This document shows positions 49,801 through 62,214 of a DNA stretch of 64,000 nucleotides, piece by piece. The first letter of the stretch is position 1. Every line of letters starts with the position of its first letter. Location: contig NC_134510.1 of the NCBI RefSeq assembly GCF_027942865.1, positions 24,297,209 to 24,361,208 of the forward strand, in the 5' to 3' direction. Position numbers and translations under genes: made by a program. Source of the DNA: Odontesthes bonariensis (lineage: Eukaryota; Chordata; Actinopteri; Atheriniformes; Atherinopsidae). The notes under the pieces were generated by a model, which ran no database searches, was not told the origin of the DNA, and worked only from the letters and a program-made list of their open reading frames with translations.

Positions 49801-52800
49801 CGTTTGGCTGCCTCTTCTTCTTGTCCCCTCCTCTGTCTCTCCGTCTCTTTCAGCAGATGGTGAAATGGCACTGCTGCCTGGATGGACAATGGCACTCCTT
49901 CATTGTACTCCACTTCTCCCCTCACGTCTGTCTCTCATGCCCACTTTCCTTCCACCTCTGTGTGTTAGAGGGACGAGCATGCTGTCTGCCCTCCCCCTCC
50001 TCCCAGTCTGGGTGGGTGATGCTGCCTCCCATTTCCTCTCTTATCGTCTCTCTCCCACTCTCTCTCTCTCTCACACACACACACGCACACAAGCGTGCTC
50101 CCCTGTATGTGCCCTCCCCACCTTCTTTTCTCCCATGCTACCTCCTTCCTGTTTCCTCCCCTTCCCCCCCCCATCTCCTCTCTGCAGCCAGAGTCATTTA
50201 GCAGTGTACATGTGTATGCACAGTGAGATGCTGCACTCCTGCACATTAATGCACACACTCTGGGGGGGAATCGGGATGTGGATGTGGAAGAAGGAAGGAT
50301 GGCAAGAGGAGGTGTATGTGTGTTCAAGCTGGGCACATGTGGAGAGGCTGGGTCGTTCATGTTTTCCATTCAGGACTCCTCTCTTGGTCATGTTTGGTAA
50401 CCTGAGAAAAAGAGTTCATGAGGGGGAGAAATAGGAGCACCCCCCTCCCCTCCCTCCCACTACACGGAGTACAGAGTAACATGAGGTCACTTTATGTAAC
50501 CTTGATGGAAGTGGCCAAACTAAAAAAAATAAATTATTAAATAAAAGGACACTTGCATCAACTTAATAAATTTTCACCATGCTACATGACTACAGCACTC
50601 AAGGGGAAAGAACAGGAAGGCAGAAAGCAGAGATCCCGCAGATTAGCTCCGACATTCAAGCGTATCTGATGAGAAGACAGTGCTGCATAAAGCACAGGAA
50701 ACCACCCGTAAAGTGCCACAGGAACCCGGCAGAGTGGATAGCAAAGAAGTCCTCAAATGACATCCCAACAGAGTCCCTGCAGTGCCATGTTTGAACGCTA
50801 CACCGTCATCATGTGGGCTACTAGAGGGCTCAGGCAAGAATCAGGAAACTGCACAGTGCCACATCCATCACCGTATAGAGATATGATTGGAAGTGACTTC
50901 TGCGAGGAATAGTGAAAACAGCATCCTCCACCATTAGCCTGCAGCGTGCCCACAACCAGTGAAACACATGGCACACTGTGGCTCAGGGGTGACTGAATGA
51001 TCATCAGAAATTCTGTATTTCTAATTCATGACCCATCTTGGATTTATATAAGACTAGTGAACAGTCTCAATACTTTACAGCACCCAATACTTTAAAAGGC
51101 TCACTCAGATATAACTCATCCAACTCTGTGAATAACTCCTGCTTCTCACCCTATTGAAGAATACCATTTTCGCTTTTTGACAATTATGCAATGCGGTCTA
51201 ACAAGATCCCAACCTGCAGCCGCTAAAATGACAAAAAAAAAAAAAAAAAAAAACCTTAATCAGCAGCTTTCACTGCTTTTCGTTTATCTGAGTAAACCCA
51301 GAAGAAAGGCATCTCAGTGTAGTCTGCGCATAACCACAAATTTACATACACAGAGCTGCATGATTACTCATGCACGGCTACATGCTGTCCAAAAAGGGAC
51401 GTGACATACTTAAATATGTCCTATAAACTGCTGCAGGGGAAAATATGCTGGGAATATGTGGGGGAATATGCAGGGGAAAATAAGATGCTTTTACATGCAA
51501 ACTGTACAATTAAAACGATGTCTTTAAAGACAGTTCAAAATCTGCTGAATAATCCTCTTACAAAAAAAAAAAAAGTCTCCTCACTTCACAGTTGAATAAA
51601 GTTAAATTACAACAAATATATAGAAACAGAAATGACCCATCTTAAAATGTCCTCATTTCACTGACAGAATGAGAAATGAATCAAACTGAATTATCAGGCT
51701 CCCACTAAAACCTGAGTCAGTTTTGTGGATTTTTGCTGCAATCATGCAGCCCCACAGCTTCAAACACTCACAAAATGTTAACGCTCCTACAGGAGCTGGG
51801 CCAAACGATTCATTCCTTAAAGGTTTGTTTACTTTAAGCTATCCCCAAGTCGTATCATCATTCTCTTCAAAAGCTACTGTTTTATACATCAAACTGGAGT
51901 TTTTTCTTTTTAGTTGACATTGACCCCTTTTTGATCAAAGCAGCTCCAGTGCTGGTTCAGGGCTGGCGCACGGCGGGTTCCGAGTTGATTCAAGCTAAGA
52001 AGTGGTTTGGTTTTCTGCAGCCAAAGAGCCACGTCATTATGGAATTTTAAATGTCTTTCCTAACACGTATGACCCTCCCTCCACTGTATTCTTAATTTCA
52101 GCGGAGGACCACACAGTGCATGGCTACACATTGCAGTTTCTCTTCCTCTTTTATATCATCCTCTCAAAAGCAGGATCACGGATCGCAGAGTTTGCCTCCT
52201 TTTCATAGCAAACTGCACTCTTTATATAACAAGTCTAGTTTTCAAATACTGTTATAAACAGCACTGTCATAAACAACACCGCCATAAACAACCGGTATTT
52301 ATGAACGGCGGTGCAAACAGGCTTTATGGAAGCCGTTTCCAGCGAGCTCTTTAAATGCCAGCTGATCTGAACAGCGATTGTCAGTGCAGATCTATGTGGA
52401 GCATTGTGTGGCGCTCACAGATGTAACGAGCGATATAAAACATTAAACAGCAGTAAAATGAGAGCAACGCTGCGCTCATGTGCCTACACCCCTGCTTCTT
52501 CTTCTACATCCATGTTAATGGATTGGTGCTCGTGCAGCACCGGCTCTTCGGGGCCAGAGCTTTGGTGGTCGAAACAGAAAGAAATGGTTCCAACCTAGCT
52601 CGGATGCGAATCAGCACTGGAAGTGCTCAGGTGCAAGAAACCCTGTTACTTTAAAGTGACGAGAAGCAACTCCTTTGCCACAGTGCGCGTTTTTTTTCTA
52701 TTTTTTATTAGCTGGTTGTATCATTTGAATGTCTTACCATATATTCCATCGGCCACAACAGGCTGGCTGTGAGTCTGTAACACTAAAAACACCAAAGTGC

Positions 52801-53330
52801 ACATCAGCACATGGTACACAAACACACAAACAGCCAATTACAGAGTGCTCCAATGCCGCCCTTGCAGCTACTTGACCCCCCAGCATGCTTTGCTCTCAGG
52901 ATCAGCTGTGTCGAGGATCATGGGACCGCCTCGATATCAACAGCACAGTTGATTAAGCACACAGAGACACAACACTGAAATAAGACACAGACAGAGCAAC
53001 AGTGAGTAAGAGAAAGTAATGGAAAGTGAGACAAAGACAGAGCAACAGCGATAGGAGAAGGGCGATAAACCAGTGTGCGTGTTGAAACATACCCTGAGGA
53101 ATGAGAGGAATTAACTGAAAGGACTGCATGTGTAGGATGTTTCTGTCACAGCTTGCCCAGTGCGAGTTAGAAAGTGTTCTAAGCAAGCTGAAGAAGTCTG
53201 TGGAAGCTGCATCTAGTCAGGATTTATTAGATGAAACAATCAGAGACAAGCAGGCCTCGGGATCTAATGCACATGCTGCAGGGCCACATCTGCTGTCTGC
53301 TCTTATACTGTATGCTGGCGCGTGTGTCTG

Positions 53331-53332
<2 letters not shown>
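46801..53332. other. gene-poor stretch between shc1 and flad1
   Basis: No exon with family resemblance. The pyrimidine-rich part at 49670-50170 has long but compositionally trivial open frames on both strands. There is a poly(A) run at 51232-51253. Part of this may be the first intron of shc1 or of the unidentified minus-strand gene. Confidence 0.4.

Positions 53333-53373
<41 letters not shown>
53333..53373. repeat. (GT)n microsatellite
   Basis: About twenty uninterrupted GT units. Confidence 0.9.
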
Positions 53374-53376
<3 letters not shown>

Positions 53377-54072
53377 CTGATTTGACCTGCCTAACTCAAC
53401 CCTGTATATACATTAAGCCAAAAAAATTAACACAGATGAGTTAACAAGCTTAGGCAGCGACCTTTTCTTACTGCAGGGCGGCACAACTTAAAATCTTTTC
53501 ACATCATGGAGACCAAAAAGACAATGATGACTAACTTTGAGAGCGCAGAAAGAACAGCGAGGACGAGAGGAGTAACTGACAAGAGACAACTCTGTAACGC
53601 AAACACACAAGCAAACAGAGACATGGCGCTCGACTTGGCAAAAATGAAGCTGAGGGCGAACATTAGATTAGCCAGGCATTCAGCAGCACGACGTCTTCCT
53701 CTCGGTTTCATAGCTCACTACGCACACAGCAAACATGTGAGCTGGCTATTTTAGGTTGTGTCAACCCCCCCCTCTAACCACGCTCCTTCATTTTTATCTC
53801 CTTCCATCATTCCCTTCCTGCTACCCTCTGCCTGGCTCCTCTTACTGTACAACTTCCACTTACAACTCCCCCCTCGCCGTAACGGTTTGTGTTATTTCAT
53901 CACTTCATTCCCCGTTAAACTGAGTAATTTCTGACTACCACTTATGTGTCTACTGTGTCTGTAGCATCATTCAAGCTGTTAGAGACTTCTTTTGTCAGAA
54001 TTTGTTTACACATTATCACACAGCCAACTTCACACCACTTTACCACCACAGAATTACTGTATGGCTGCTTTT

Positions 54073-54100
54073 AAACAAACAAACAAACAAACAAACAAAA
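54073..54100. repeat. (AAAC)n microsatellite
   Basis: About seven tandem AAAC/ACAA units. Confidence 0.85.
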
Positions 54101-55178
54101 AAAGACATACGTGGTGAGCAAACCACAGATTAAGACAAGCCAACACAGCTAGACGGGGGAAAAGGTCTTGTCAATTCAACCAACAATTGAAGGCATAATA
54201 ATTCACGAATTGAAATAGTGTGCACGTGAAATACCTCCTGGTTTGTCGCCCACAAACTGCTTGTCAGCCCTTGACTACCATGAATGTTAATCGAGCCTTA
54301 CCCCCAAACATACCTCTCTTTGAGGGATGATATGTAGAAAATGAAGGGGTTGGAATATGGAATATGGAAAAGGAACTACAAGCCGACTTATAAGAATGAG
54401 TTTCACTAACGTCATCATAACAACTTGTGGAAAGACTGTAAAAACTTAGTATTAAGACACTTCTTACAGTCGGATGGAATATGAATCATTTTGCTGCTGT
54501 GACCCTCAGTCATATTTCGCTGCCAAAGTAACAGCAGTTATTTGATCGCTGTGTTTTAGACATTGTTTTCGGGATGTAAAATTAGCGTTGTGCCGTTACA
54601 TTACTGTTCCAGAATGATTAGCATCTCACTGCAGTCGTTCTTTATGAGCACAGGGTGTAATCTAAAGGAGCGCATGGAGTGACCTTGTTTTGACTGAACA
54701 GCTACTGCATTAACTGCCCTGATCTGCAAGACGAGGGACCTTCTAAAACTGCAGTCTCACCATTCTGCATAAAGAATGACAGATTAGAACACAGATACTT
54801 ATCTGCTGCATATACATCGCGCAACTGAGTACCACAGAGTCTCATCTTTAAAAACAGTCTCTGACAAGTATCCAATTAAGAGATCATGATTTGACATTTG
54901 ACTTAACTCCACTTCTGAGTGCTCGTGTTGCCCTGTAATAGGCTCTGCTTGACGTGGTGCAGTTGTCCTCTGCATCTCATTTTTACCGTCACACTTGATA
55001 AGACTCGAGGACGCACTGCACCGCAAACAGGGCGCACTGATTGTGCAGCAACAGACCGAGCGCTGCAGGAGGAAACGCAGCCGAAACTCAGTCCCATTGT
55101 CTGAAAGGTAGAGATGGACGACCGCATGCTACGACCTCAAAAACAAACTCCTACAGTTTGTTTTCAGAACAAGCTCTC

Positions 55179-55181
<3 letters not shown>

Positions 55182-55252
<71 letters not shown>
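55182..55252. repeat. long (CA)n microsatellite
   Basis: About 35 perfect CA units, the longest simple repeat in the window. Confidence 0.95.
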
Positions 55253-55254
<2 letters not shown>

Positions 55255-57646
55255 ATACACAAAAAGCAAACACAAACACCCTTCGACAAATGGCCAGTGA
55301 CCCACGCAGAACTGTACCTCCTGTCAACACTCAACATGTTTACAACAGCTTCCCCTCACCTCACCACCGGGTTTTGTCAATAGCAAAAGTTTCAAGTATT
55401 ACAAGACTAATTCAAGGTCAACACTGATATTTGCGCTGCTTACAAGAAAATAAATTTGAAAAAAAAACAAAAAACTTGTGGATCTGCGGTGGGTTTCTCA
55501 GTGGGTGCCTCTGCGCACACACCTGTGCGAGTGAGGCTACAACAATCAGACGTCACCGCGTCCCGTCACTCAGGGTTGAAGTTTCCCCTTGTGACTGATG
55601 AGGCTCGAGCAGAATTGGACAGACCCAACTTTAATCAAGTAGACTTTAGACTCTGCCGGTGTTGTGACAGCGAGGCCGTGGCGCTCGGCTTTGACTGACA
55701 GATCGGGTCTTGGCATGTCCTTCTGTCCGACCCACGCTTGCCCTCGTATGTGTATGTGTGCACACGGATCTGCGTGTCTTATTTGTCTGGCTGCTGTCAT
55801 GTGTGCGAATCTAGCATTATTTTTTTTTATTGACTCTATTGTTGATTAGACCTTCTCCTCTCCTGCATTATATCAGTGGCGATAACTTCCAGCATTTAAT
55901 ATCATGTCAGGGGCTGCTGGTCTGAAGCGGTGTGGCTGACCCTGATAAGAGCACCGAGCCCACTGCTTTCAGTCGCCTCAATCATCCCACATACCCTTCA
56001 GTGCGTTTCCATTATAGTGTGTCTGTCCTTCCCTCGTTCACGCTGAACTTTTAACTCCGTCACAGCGACCCTGTTTCAACACATCTGAGGTGTGTCTCCA
56101 AGGGATACGCTTCGCACAGAAGAACACAACTAACCTTTTTTTCAGATTGTGTACAGATTTATGTGTGTGCGCCCACTGATAGACTCCATAGCTTATCTGA
56201 GTAAGAACGTACTACAGCCTGGAGCAATTTAGCTCGGCTGTGAGCCAGGACCTTTTAACCGAGAGCTTAGCAAACACCAGTGTTTACTTACGGCACATGG
56301 AAGGTTACAGATTGGGTAACGTGAAATACTGAATTCTTTAAAAAAATAATCCATCATTGCGCGTGATGAGGCTTTGATTAGCTTTTCTAATTAATGTTTT
56401 GAATTAGGCAACATGGCTGGGCAGCCCTCAGCAGGCTGTAGATGTTTCCTCGGTTTGGAAGTGGAGCATTTTCATGTTGACAGGTTCAAAGCTGCAGATG
56501 TTTCTGCATGAACTTTGTCTGTTCTTCCAGCCTCAAGAAGTATTCAAACACAATGCCAAGACGCTGGAAAGACTAACGGGTCTGTTGCTAGATTAACAAA
56601 GGGGATCCAATCAGAAGCGATACACAAAATTTGACTTTACATTCAGCCTTACTGGATGTTCTATAGATTCCATGTGAGCCACTCGGCCGCCGATGGTGTC
56701 GCAACATTCCTTGTTTTGCTCAACTGGACTGTCAGGAAACGTGCCAATGAAGACATATCTTCAGATCAAAACAATACAAAACAACAGAATAATATTCTTC
56801 TTTTTTCTTTAAATGAAATGTCTGATTACATCAACAGTTCAAATTTACCGAAATGATTCAGTTGACTTTTTTTTCCATTTCTCAGCACTGATTGAACACT
56901 CAAAAAATAAAAATTCGCTCTTAGTTATTCTCCTAACTAGTTTGCATTTCTTTTCACCCTTTTAAATCCAATTTCCAATCATATAAAACAAAGACTATGA
57001 CACTGGAGAAGATGGAACCTTACAGAATTTGGCAACTTTTATACAATACATGATAATTATTTGTCATCACTGATTCATGGGTCAGTCTTTTCAGCTGTGA
57101 CTCCATATTAGGATACTGATTTATCAAGTTTACCATGAAAAAAGTTGGATAGATGTCCTGATCTAAATTTATTTTCTAAGCTCGCTGTCACAAAAAGTCT
57201 ATCGGTCATCGTTTCTTCTTTTTATTTTTTCATCCCCAACTACTTTAACAGATGCTACAATTAGGCTGGTGCACTCAAAGCTACTGAGACTTTAGACCCA
57301 GACAATGAACTCTAAACATCTTTAAAAGGAAAGTAGTCTGACAACAAGACAACGCGCATGAGTTAAACATTTATCTAGTGTGTGCACAGCTCAGTCTGAT
57401 AATGGACATTTCTATCAACCCCGTCAGGCAACAACCAACACCATATCGACTATTATCACACAGACACAACAGTGTACACGCGCAGAACAACGCTTCCACA
57501 CGCACGTCACAGAAACACAGAAAGTGTTCCGAAAACTTTCATTAAGTACAATAATTGCGGGACTGGAGCACAGCACACACACTGTACACCATGCCACCCC
57601 CCCTACCCTACCCGTAAAAGTGCGGCCAGTCAACTTTAACGAGCAA
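55253..57646. other. gene-poor stretch right of the CA repeat
   Basis: No coding exon recognised; the right part (56800-57350) is AT-rich. Confidence 0.4.
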
Positions 57647-57651
57647 CTTAC

Positions 57652-57906
57652 CAGCTCTCTTCCTCCCTTTCCAGCGACTGCCCCTCCTGCCCCCCAAGCT
57701 GTTGCTGCACAAACTTCAGCTCAGTATCATGCAAGCGGGACACGACGTCGATGTCTTCGTTCGTCAGGCTCCGTATAAGTTTGGGATAACTTAATAGAAG
57801 ATGAGCCTTAACTTCTTCTTTCCTCTGCCTTTCCTTCCCTTCCTCCTCCCCCTCTTGCCTCCCCCCTCCACGGTCACGACAGAAGCCACTTCCGCGAACA
57901 AATGGC
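57652..57906 (-). other. unidentified minus-strand first-exon candidate
   Basis: An open frame ends at a good donor, GAGAGCTG|GTAAGTTG (exon edge 57652). Its last 45 codons look like real protein: KAHLLLSYPKLIRSLTNED, then IDVVSRLHDTELKFVQQQLG, then GQEGQSLEREEES. The only clear start, MTLPFVRGSGF, overlaps promoter-like motifs (a TGACGTTG CRE-like site and an ETS-like CGGAAGTG), so transcription may begin inside it. I do not recognise the family. It could be exon 1 of a gene whose other exons lie leftward, or the untranslated first exon of shc1. If joined to the shc1 acceptor at 45480, the frame would stop right before the p66 ATG. Confidence 0.35.
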
Positions 57907-57926
57907 AACGTCATCTGGCCGCAGAT

Positions 57927-57929
<3 letters not shown>

Positions 57930-57958
<29 letters not shown>
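57930..57958. repeat. (GT)n microsatellite
   Basis: About fourteen GT units, just outside the exon-like segment at 57652-57906. Confidence 0.9.
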
Positions 57959-57961
<3 letters not shown>

Positions 57962-58029
57962 CCCTGCTTTGCACCTGGCCTAGTCGCTGCAGATTGCTTA
58001 AAAGTGGAAGTCCCAGATAGCGAGCCAAA

Positions 58030-59039
58030 AGGTTAGAGCTGATGTGTAATTTAAAGAAGATAAATACGACAGAAGAACAGCTGTTTTCCCGTCTTTTCCG
58101 AGTTTGTTGACCTACAGTTCTTACATCTACCTAATCCCCTACAGAGGTTTCAATAACTGCAGTGAAGTGAATTATTATCATCGTCATTATTAGTAGTTGT
58201 GTTGTTGTTATTGTTGGAAATGTACCTACTTATAACTACTACATGTGTTTTGAATTTTTAAACTGCATCTGCGTTTCAAATGGCACATCCTGCTTGTTAT
58301 AACCATGTCCTATGACGCAATTCCACACAGTTTTAAAGCTATCGTCGGATATATCTCACCAAAAAGAAGATTTTCTGCTAAGTTCCATATATATTTTCCT
58401 TTGTTTTAACCGAGTTTGAAAAAAAAAAACGTTTTACCTCCGAGTAATATACTAAAAATACAACTGACAGGTAGGCTTAATTGCCACTTAACCCCATCGT
58501 GACAAAGAAAAAGCAAAGAAGGAAGAATCATCTTCAATTGGGCAAAAAAAAATCTCAAAAGAGAGAAAGATTTGAAATATTGTGATGGAAGAAAATTTCA
58601 AACTTATCAATATTGAAGCTTATTGTTAATGAGATATTCTTCTATCACCATGAGTTCAAGGTTTTATATAGAAAACAACGCTTGACAAGCCAACATGCTC
58701 CACCCTCAGGTCGAGAAAGTAATGGTGTACAAATGAGAGAAGTGAAAGACTTGACTCCTCCTACCAGCAGGGGGTACGCGAGTTACACTTATCTGTCTAT
58801 ATTCAAGCAGAAGAAGGTGTTTCCTAGCATTATGTTGCATCCTCTAGCCCTTGTCCTCGTAACAACGTTTTTCTTTTTAGCTGTTGACTTGCAGATCGAT
58901 AACATGTCGTCACCAGTAGTGCAGTTAATATTCTAGGATTTTACTTCCTATAAGAAACATATTATTACAGATAATAATACTGCTCGGGGTACTACCGGTA
59001 CTGCATAGGGTTTCCGCTAATGTAAACTTGCTGACTGCT
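58030..59039. other. intergenic between the 57.65-kb exon candidate and flad1
   Basis: No gene recognised. An open frame at 58613-58936 lacks family features. Confidence 0.4.
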
Positions 59040-59175
59040 AAATCCCACCTACTCAAATATGATTGGCTCTCACACATGTCTTGTAACGGAATCTCCTTTG
59101 CGATTGGATTGTAACTTTCGAGTCATCTGTCGTCACAGCTATTAGGATACGTAACGAGGACATATGCGTCTTGAA
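59040..59175 (+). promoter_or_regulatory. flad1: putative flad1 promoter and untranslated exon 1
   Basis: Two inverted CCAAT boxes (ATGATTGGCT near 59060 and CGATTGGATTG near 59101) and no TATA box precede a strong donor, CTTGAA|GTAAGTTA (exon edge 59175). This is typical of a housekeeping promoter. The first coding exon begins at 62142 after a pyrimidine-rich acceptor, implying a first intron of about 3 kb. A small ATG at 59164 would be out of frame with the main product. Confidence 0.45.
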
Positions 59176-62141
59176 GTAAGTTACCCCGGTTTTAGTGGTT
59201 TAAACAGTTTGTTTATCAAATGTACATCGGTAGCAAGGGAAATCGTAGACAACGTATAGTTGAGTTAGTCAGTATACTTGAATACCAACATACATTTAGG
59301 TTGATGTCTGTGTCCCTCAGCTAGGGTGAAGTAAACTAGCAAGGAGACTTATCACAGCTCAGATTTGTCATAGAAGTACAGAACGCTGCCATTGACATTC
59401 CGACTATGTAGCACTTTGTGTTACGAAGGTAAATTTATGGACATTTGTTTGATTTAATTTCGTCCTGTCTATTAACTGGCATGACCTGCATTTAAGACTG
59501 TATTGTCAGGTGTACAACTGAATGTTCAGTTTATTATACGATAGTCAAGAGTGTGGTCATGGGGTCAGGGTTGAGAGTCCTGCATTTGACCAGCGCATGT
59601 CCAGTAGTCCTGTAAAACTTTGCTCTTTTATTCTTCACTTCCTCACAAGTCACTCATAATGATCGGAGACAGAGGTGTTATTCAAGGAGAAGTACTACTG
59701 CGGCCTAAAATTACACGGTTATAGCTCAATGTTCTGCAGCTCAGTCTCACTACTGTAAAACTTTGCAGATGTGATGAGGTAAATTTCATGTTCCAAAATA
59801 ACTTTTTTTGAGAGAAACAGACAGCCCCTCTGACTCTGGTTTCATGACATTGTCAATATCCATGCATCAATAGCAATGTGTGGCCATAACTTTTACAATC
59901 ATTATGGGTTGTAAAAGATTATTTGAACAGTTTCTAATCAATCTTCAGTCAATTAAGTAACAGTTCAGACTCTTCGTCTGTACAAAATTTAGTTTATGAC
60001 AAAGCATTATATTACAGAGGCATAACCCTTCTGAATATTTTGCATATCAGCATTTTTATTTGTAAAATAACGTGCACTTTTACAGTATTTATCACAATAT
60101 GTTCCTCTGACATGTAGTGTAGTAGAAGCATGTGTTTTTTGGAAATTATACAGTACTCTGATTTTGCACTAAAGCAATAATACTTGGCTACGTTTTACCA
60201 CTCCAACATGTTCCATGACAGCCACTTTATCAGCTTAATTTCAGCATGTTTCTCTGCCACTTCAGTCATTTACTCTGGAGTTAAGTGTCCTTGTTGTCTT
60301 TGTTTCCGCTGTTATCCTGCACGTGTGTCGTACCTGCTTCAAAATGACTAACTGAAAGACCACATTTAAAACAGGTAATATATTCCACAGAGATAAATTG
60401 ACTTTAATCCGAGGGCAATATGTTAAATGCTCCAACTCCACACCCAGAAAGTAGATTTGTGATGCCGAGTAAGCTCTGTGCAGCTGAAATACACAAACTT
60501 TTGACCGTTTCTCCACCTTTTTGCCCCCTTTTTCTTTCTGTCTCTACTCTGTTCTTTAATGCGCCTCTTCCCAAGACACCCCCTGATAGGAAGCGAATTA
60601 TGAAGGAGAGGAGGGCCTGAGCTTGATTGAAACATTTTTGGATGGTCCATTCGGATCCATGTTGATGTAAGCATCATTATGCACGATTACATGACAAGAG
60701 AAAAACAAACCAACAAAAACTATTGTGTGTCAGTTTCACCTCAACCGAACATTTAAAATGCACGTAAACAGCTTCTTTGTTAGATGGCGAAACACTTGAG
60801 AAAACATGACTGAAAATTATCCATTTAAGACGTCGAATATAAGTATAAAATCCGTTTTATTTTTTTCTCAAATTCCTTTTTTTTTGTGAATCCTGTTTTT
60901 TTTACTACCAAAAACAGTGTGTTTTTACATGCAAATCACTAAAGTATACACAAATTAAATAGACATTAAACCTAAATTTAAAAGTGAAAACATTTTTTTT
61001 CCTCTATACATCAAAACTGCATCAAAAACAAGAAGCAAGTAATGACACTTTAGTTGACTTGTCATAAAACAACAACCAAGCATTTTAAACTTATTCAAAT
61101 TTAACTTAAACAAGTTTCTTAAAGGGAAAGTTCCTGTTTTTCTAAACCTGGACCTTATTTCTAGCTGTATATACGTTCATTTACTCATTGATAGCATTTT
61201 GGTGTCACTCGGAGTAGTTTGGACGCTATTTAGATCATTCGAGAGCATTATAACGGGAGTAAGGCCAATGCAGCCTCTAAATAAGGCATGAAACTTTTAA
61301 AAGCTTTTTTTTTAAAGCGGCTCCCTTTAAGCTGTAGGACTAGTTAGTCCTAGTGAGTTGTACCTTGTCAATTTTCAATTGAGTGCTGGTAGAACAACAG
61401 TTCACCTGTCACATAAACGTAATTTTGGTATTGCTCCGCCATGCATGCTTACATTGTTTTGAAGGGGGAGGGCTCAGTCTGTGGAGGGGGCTTGTTGTGC
61501 CACCCAGATTTGGTTTCCTCCGTGCAGCTTTCTCCAACATACGTTCCTCTTCCGCACAAAAACAGCATTTCAGTCAAATTGTGTCAAATTCCGCGATATT
61601 CCGCGTTAAAAAATAGATCCCGTTTTAATCGGCCAATTCCGCGATTCCATGATCGCGGAAATGATAGTGCCCGAGTTAAATAGCCCAGTTGTGCTCTAAC
61701 GGTAGCTCGAGTCAACTGTGCGTGTAACCGTGCTGAGTGTTTGCAATTGTGAGAGAAATTGAATGAAAGGCAACTGGACTTCTTGTCCTGGTTTTTGAGG
61801 ACATTTTCACCCCCCACCTGAAAGGTTTCCACAGTTCAAGCTTTCTGTTGGGGAGAGAAGAAGTCCATTTGCCTTCCATTCAAGCTCTTTGGATTACCAT
61901 CACCTGGCTTATCAACAATCTACACCAACACATGATAGTTTGACGACACAGGAGCATTTTGTGAGTATGAAAGTATTAAGCATAATACAGAGAATAATAA
62001 AATCTTTGTTCACACTTTAACATACTTTACATCATATTTTCTGCTTATATGCTTTGCTAAAGAGCTTTTTGTTGACCAGAGAGACTAGTATTGATACTTG
62101 ATCCATTACAGTGTTCAGTGATTTTATTCTGTGTTTCTTAG
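59176..62141 (+). other. flad1: putative first intron of flad1
   Basis: Apart from the repeat-like part at 61120-61680, nothing was recognised. A further untranslated exon ending near 61960 (CATTTT|GTGAGTATG donor) is possible but has no useful start codon. Confidence 0.4.
61120..61680. repeat. probable interspersed repeat with TTCCGCG palindrome
   Basis: Words such as ACCTGGACCTTATTTCTAG and GCCAATGCAGCCTCTAAATA resemble a common fish repeat. The right end has several TTCCGCG units, including a 9-bp inverted pair, TTCCGCGAT and ATCGCGGAA. Family and ends are undetermined. Confidence 0.35.
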
Positions 62142-62214
62142 CTTTTCCTTACCCAATCTGAGCAGAGCAGTGGTGCGTGCGAGGAGACTGGCGGCACAAC
62201 TGAGCACAGCAGCC

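Noticed and set aside
49821-50434. Overlapping 126- and 189-codon plus-strand frames
   Set aside because: A pyrimidine-rich, low-complexity region. Translations are Leu/Ser/Pro runs with no domain, and both strands are open.
58613-58936. A 107-codon plus-strand frame upstream of flad1
   Set aside because: No Kozak context or family resemblance, and the AT-rich sequence around it looks non-coding.
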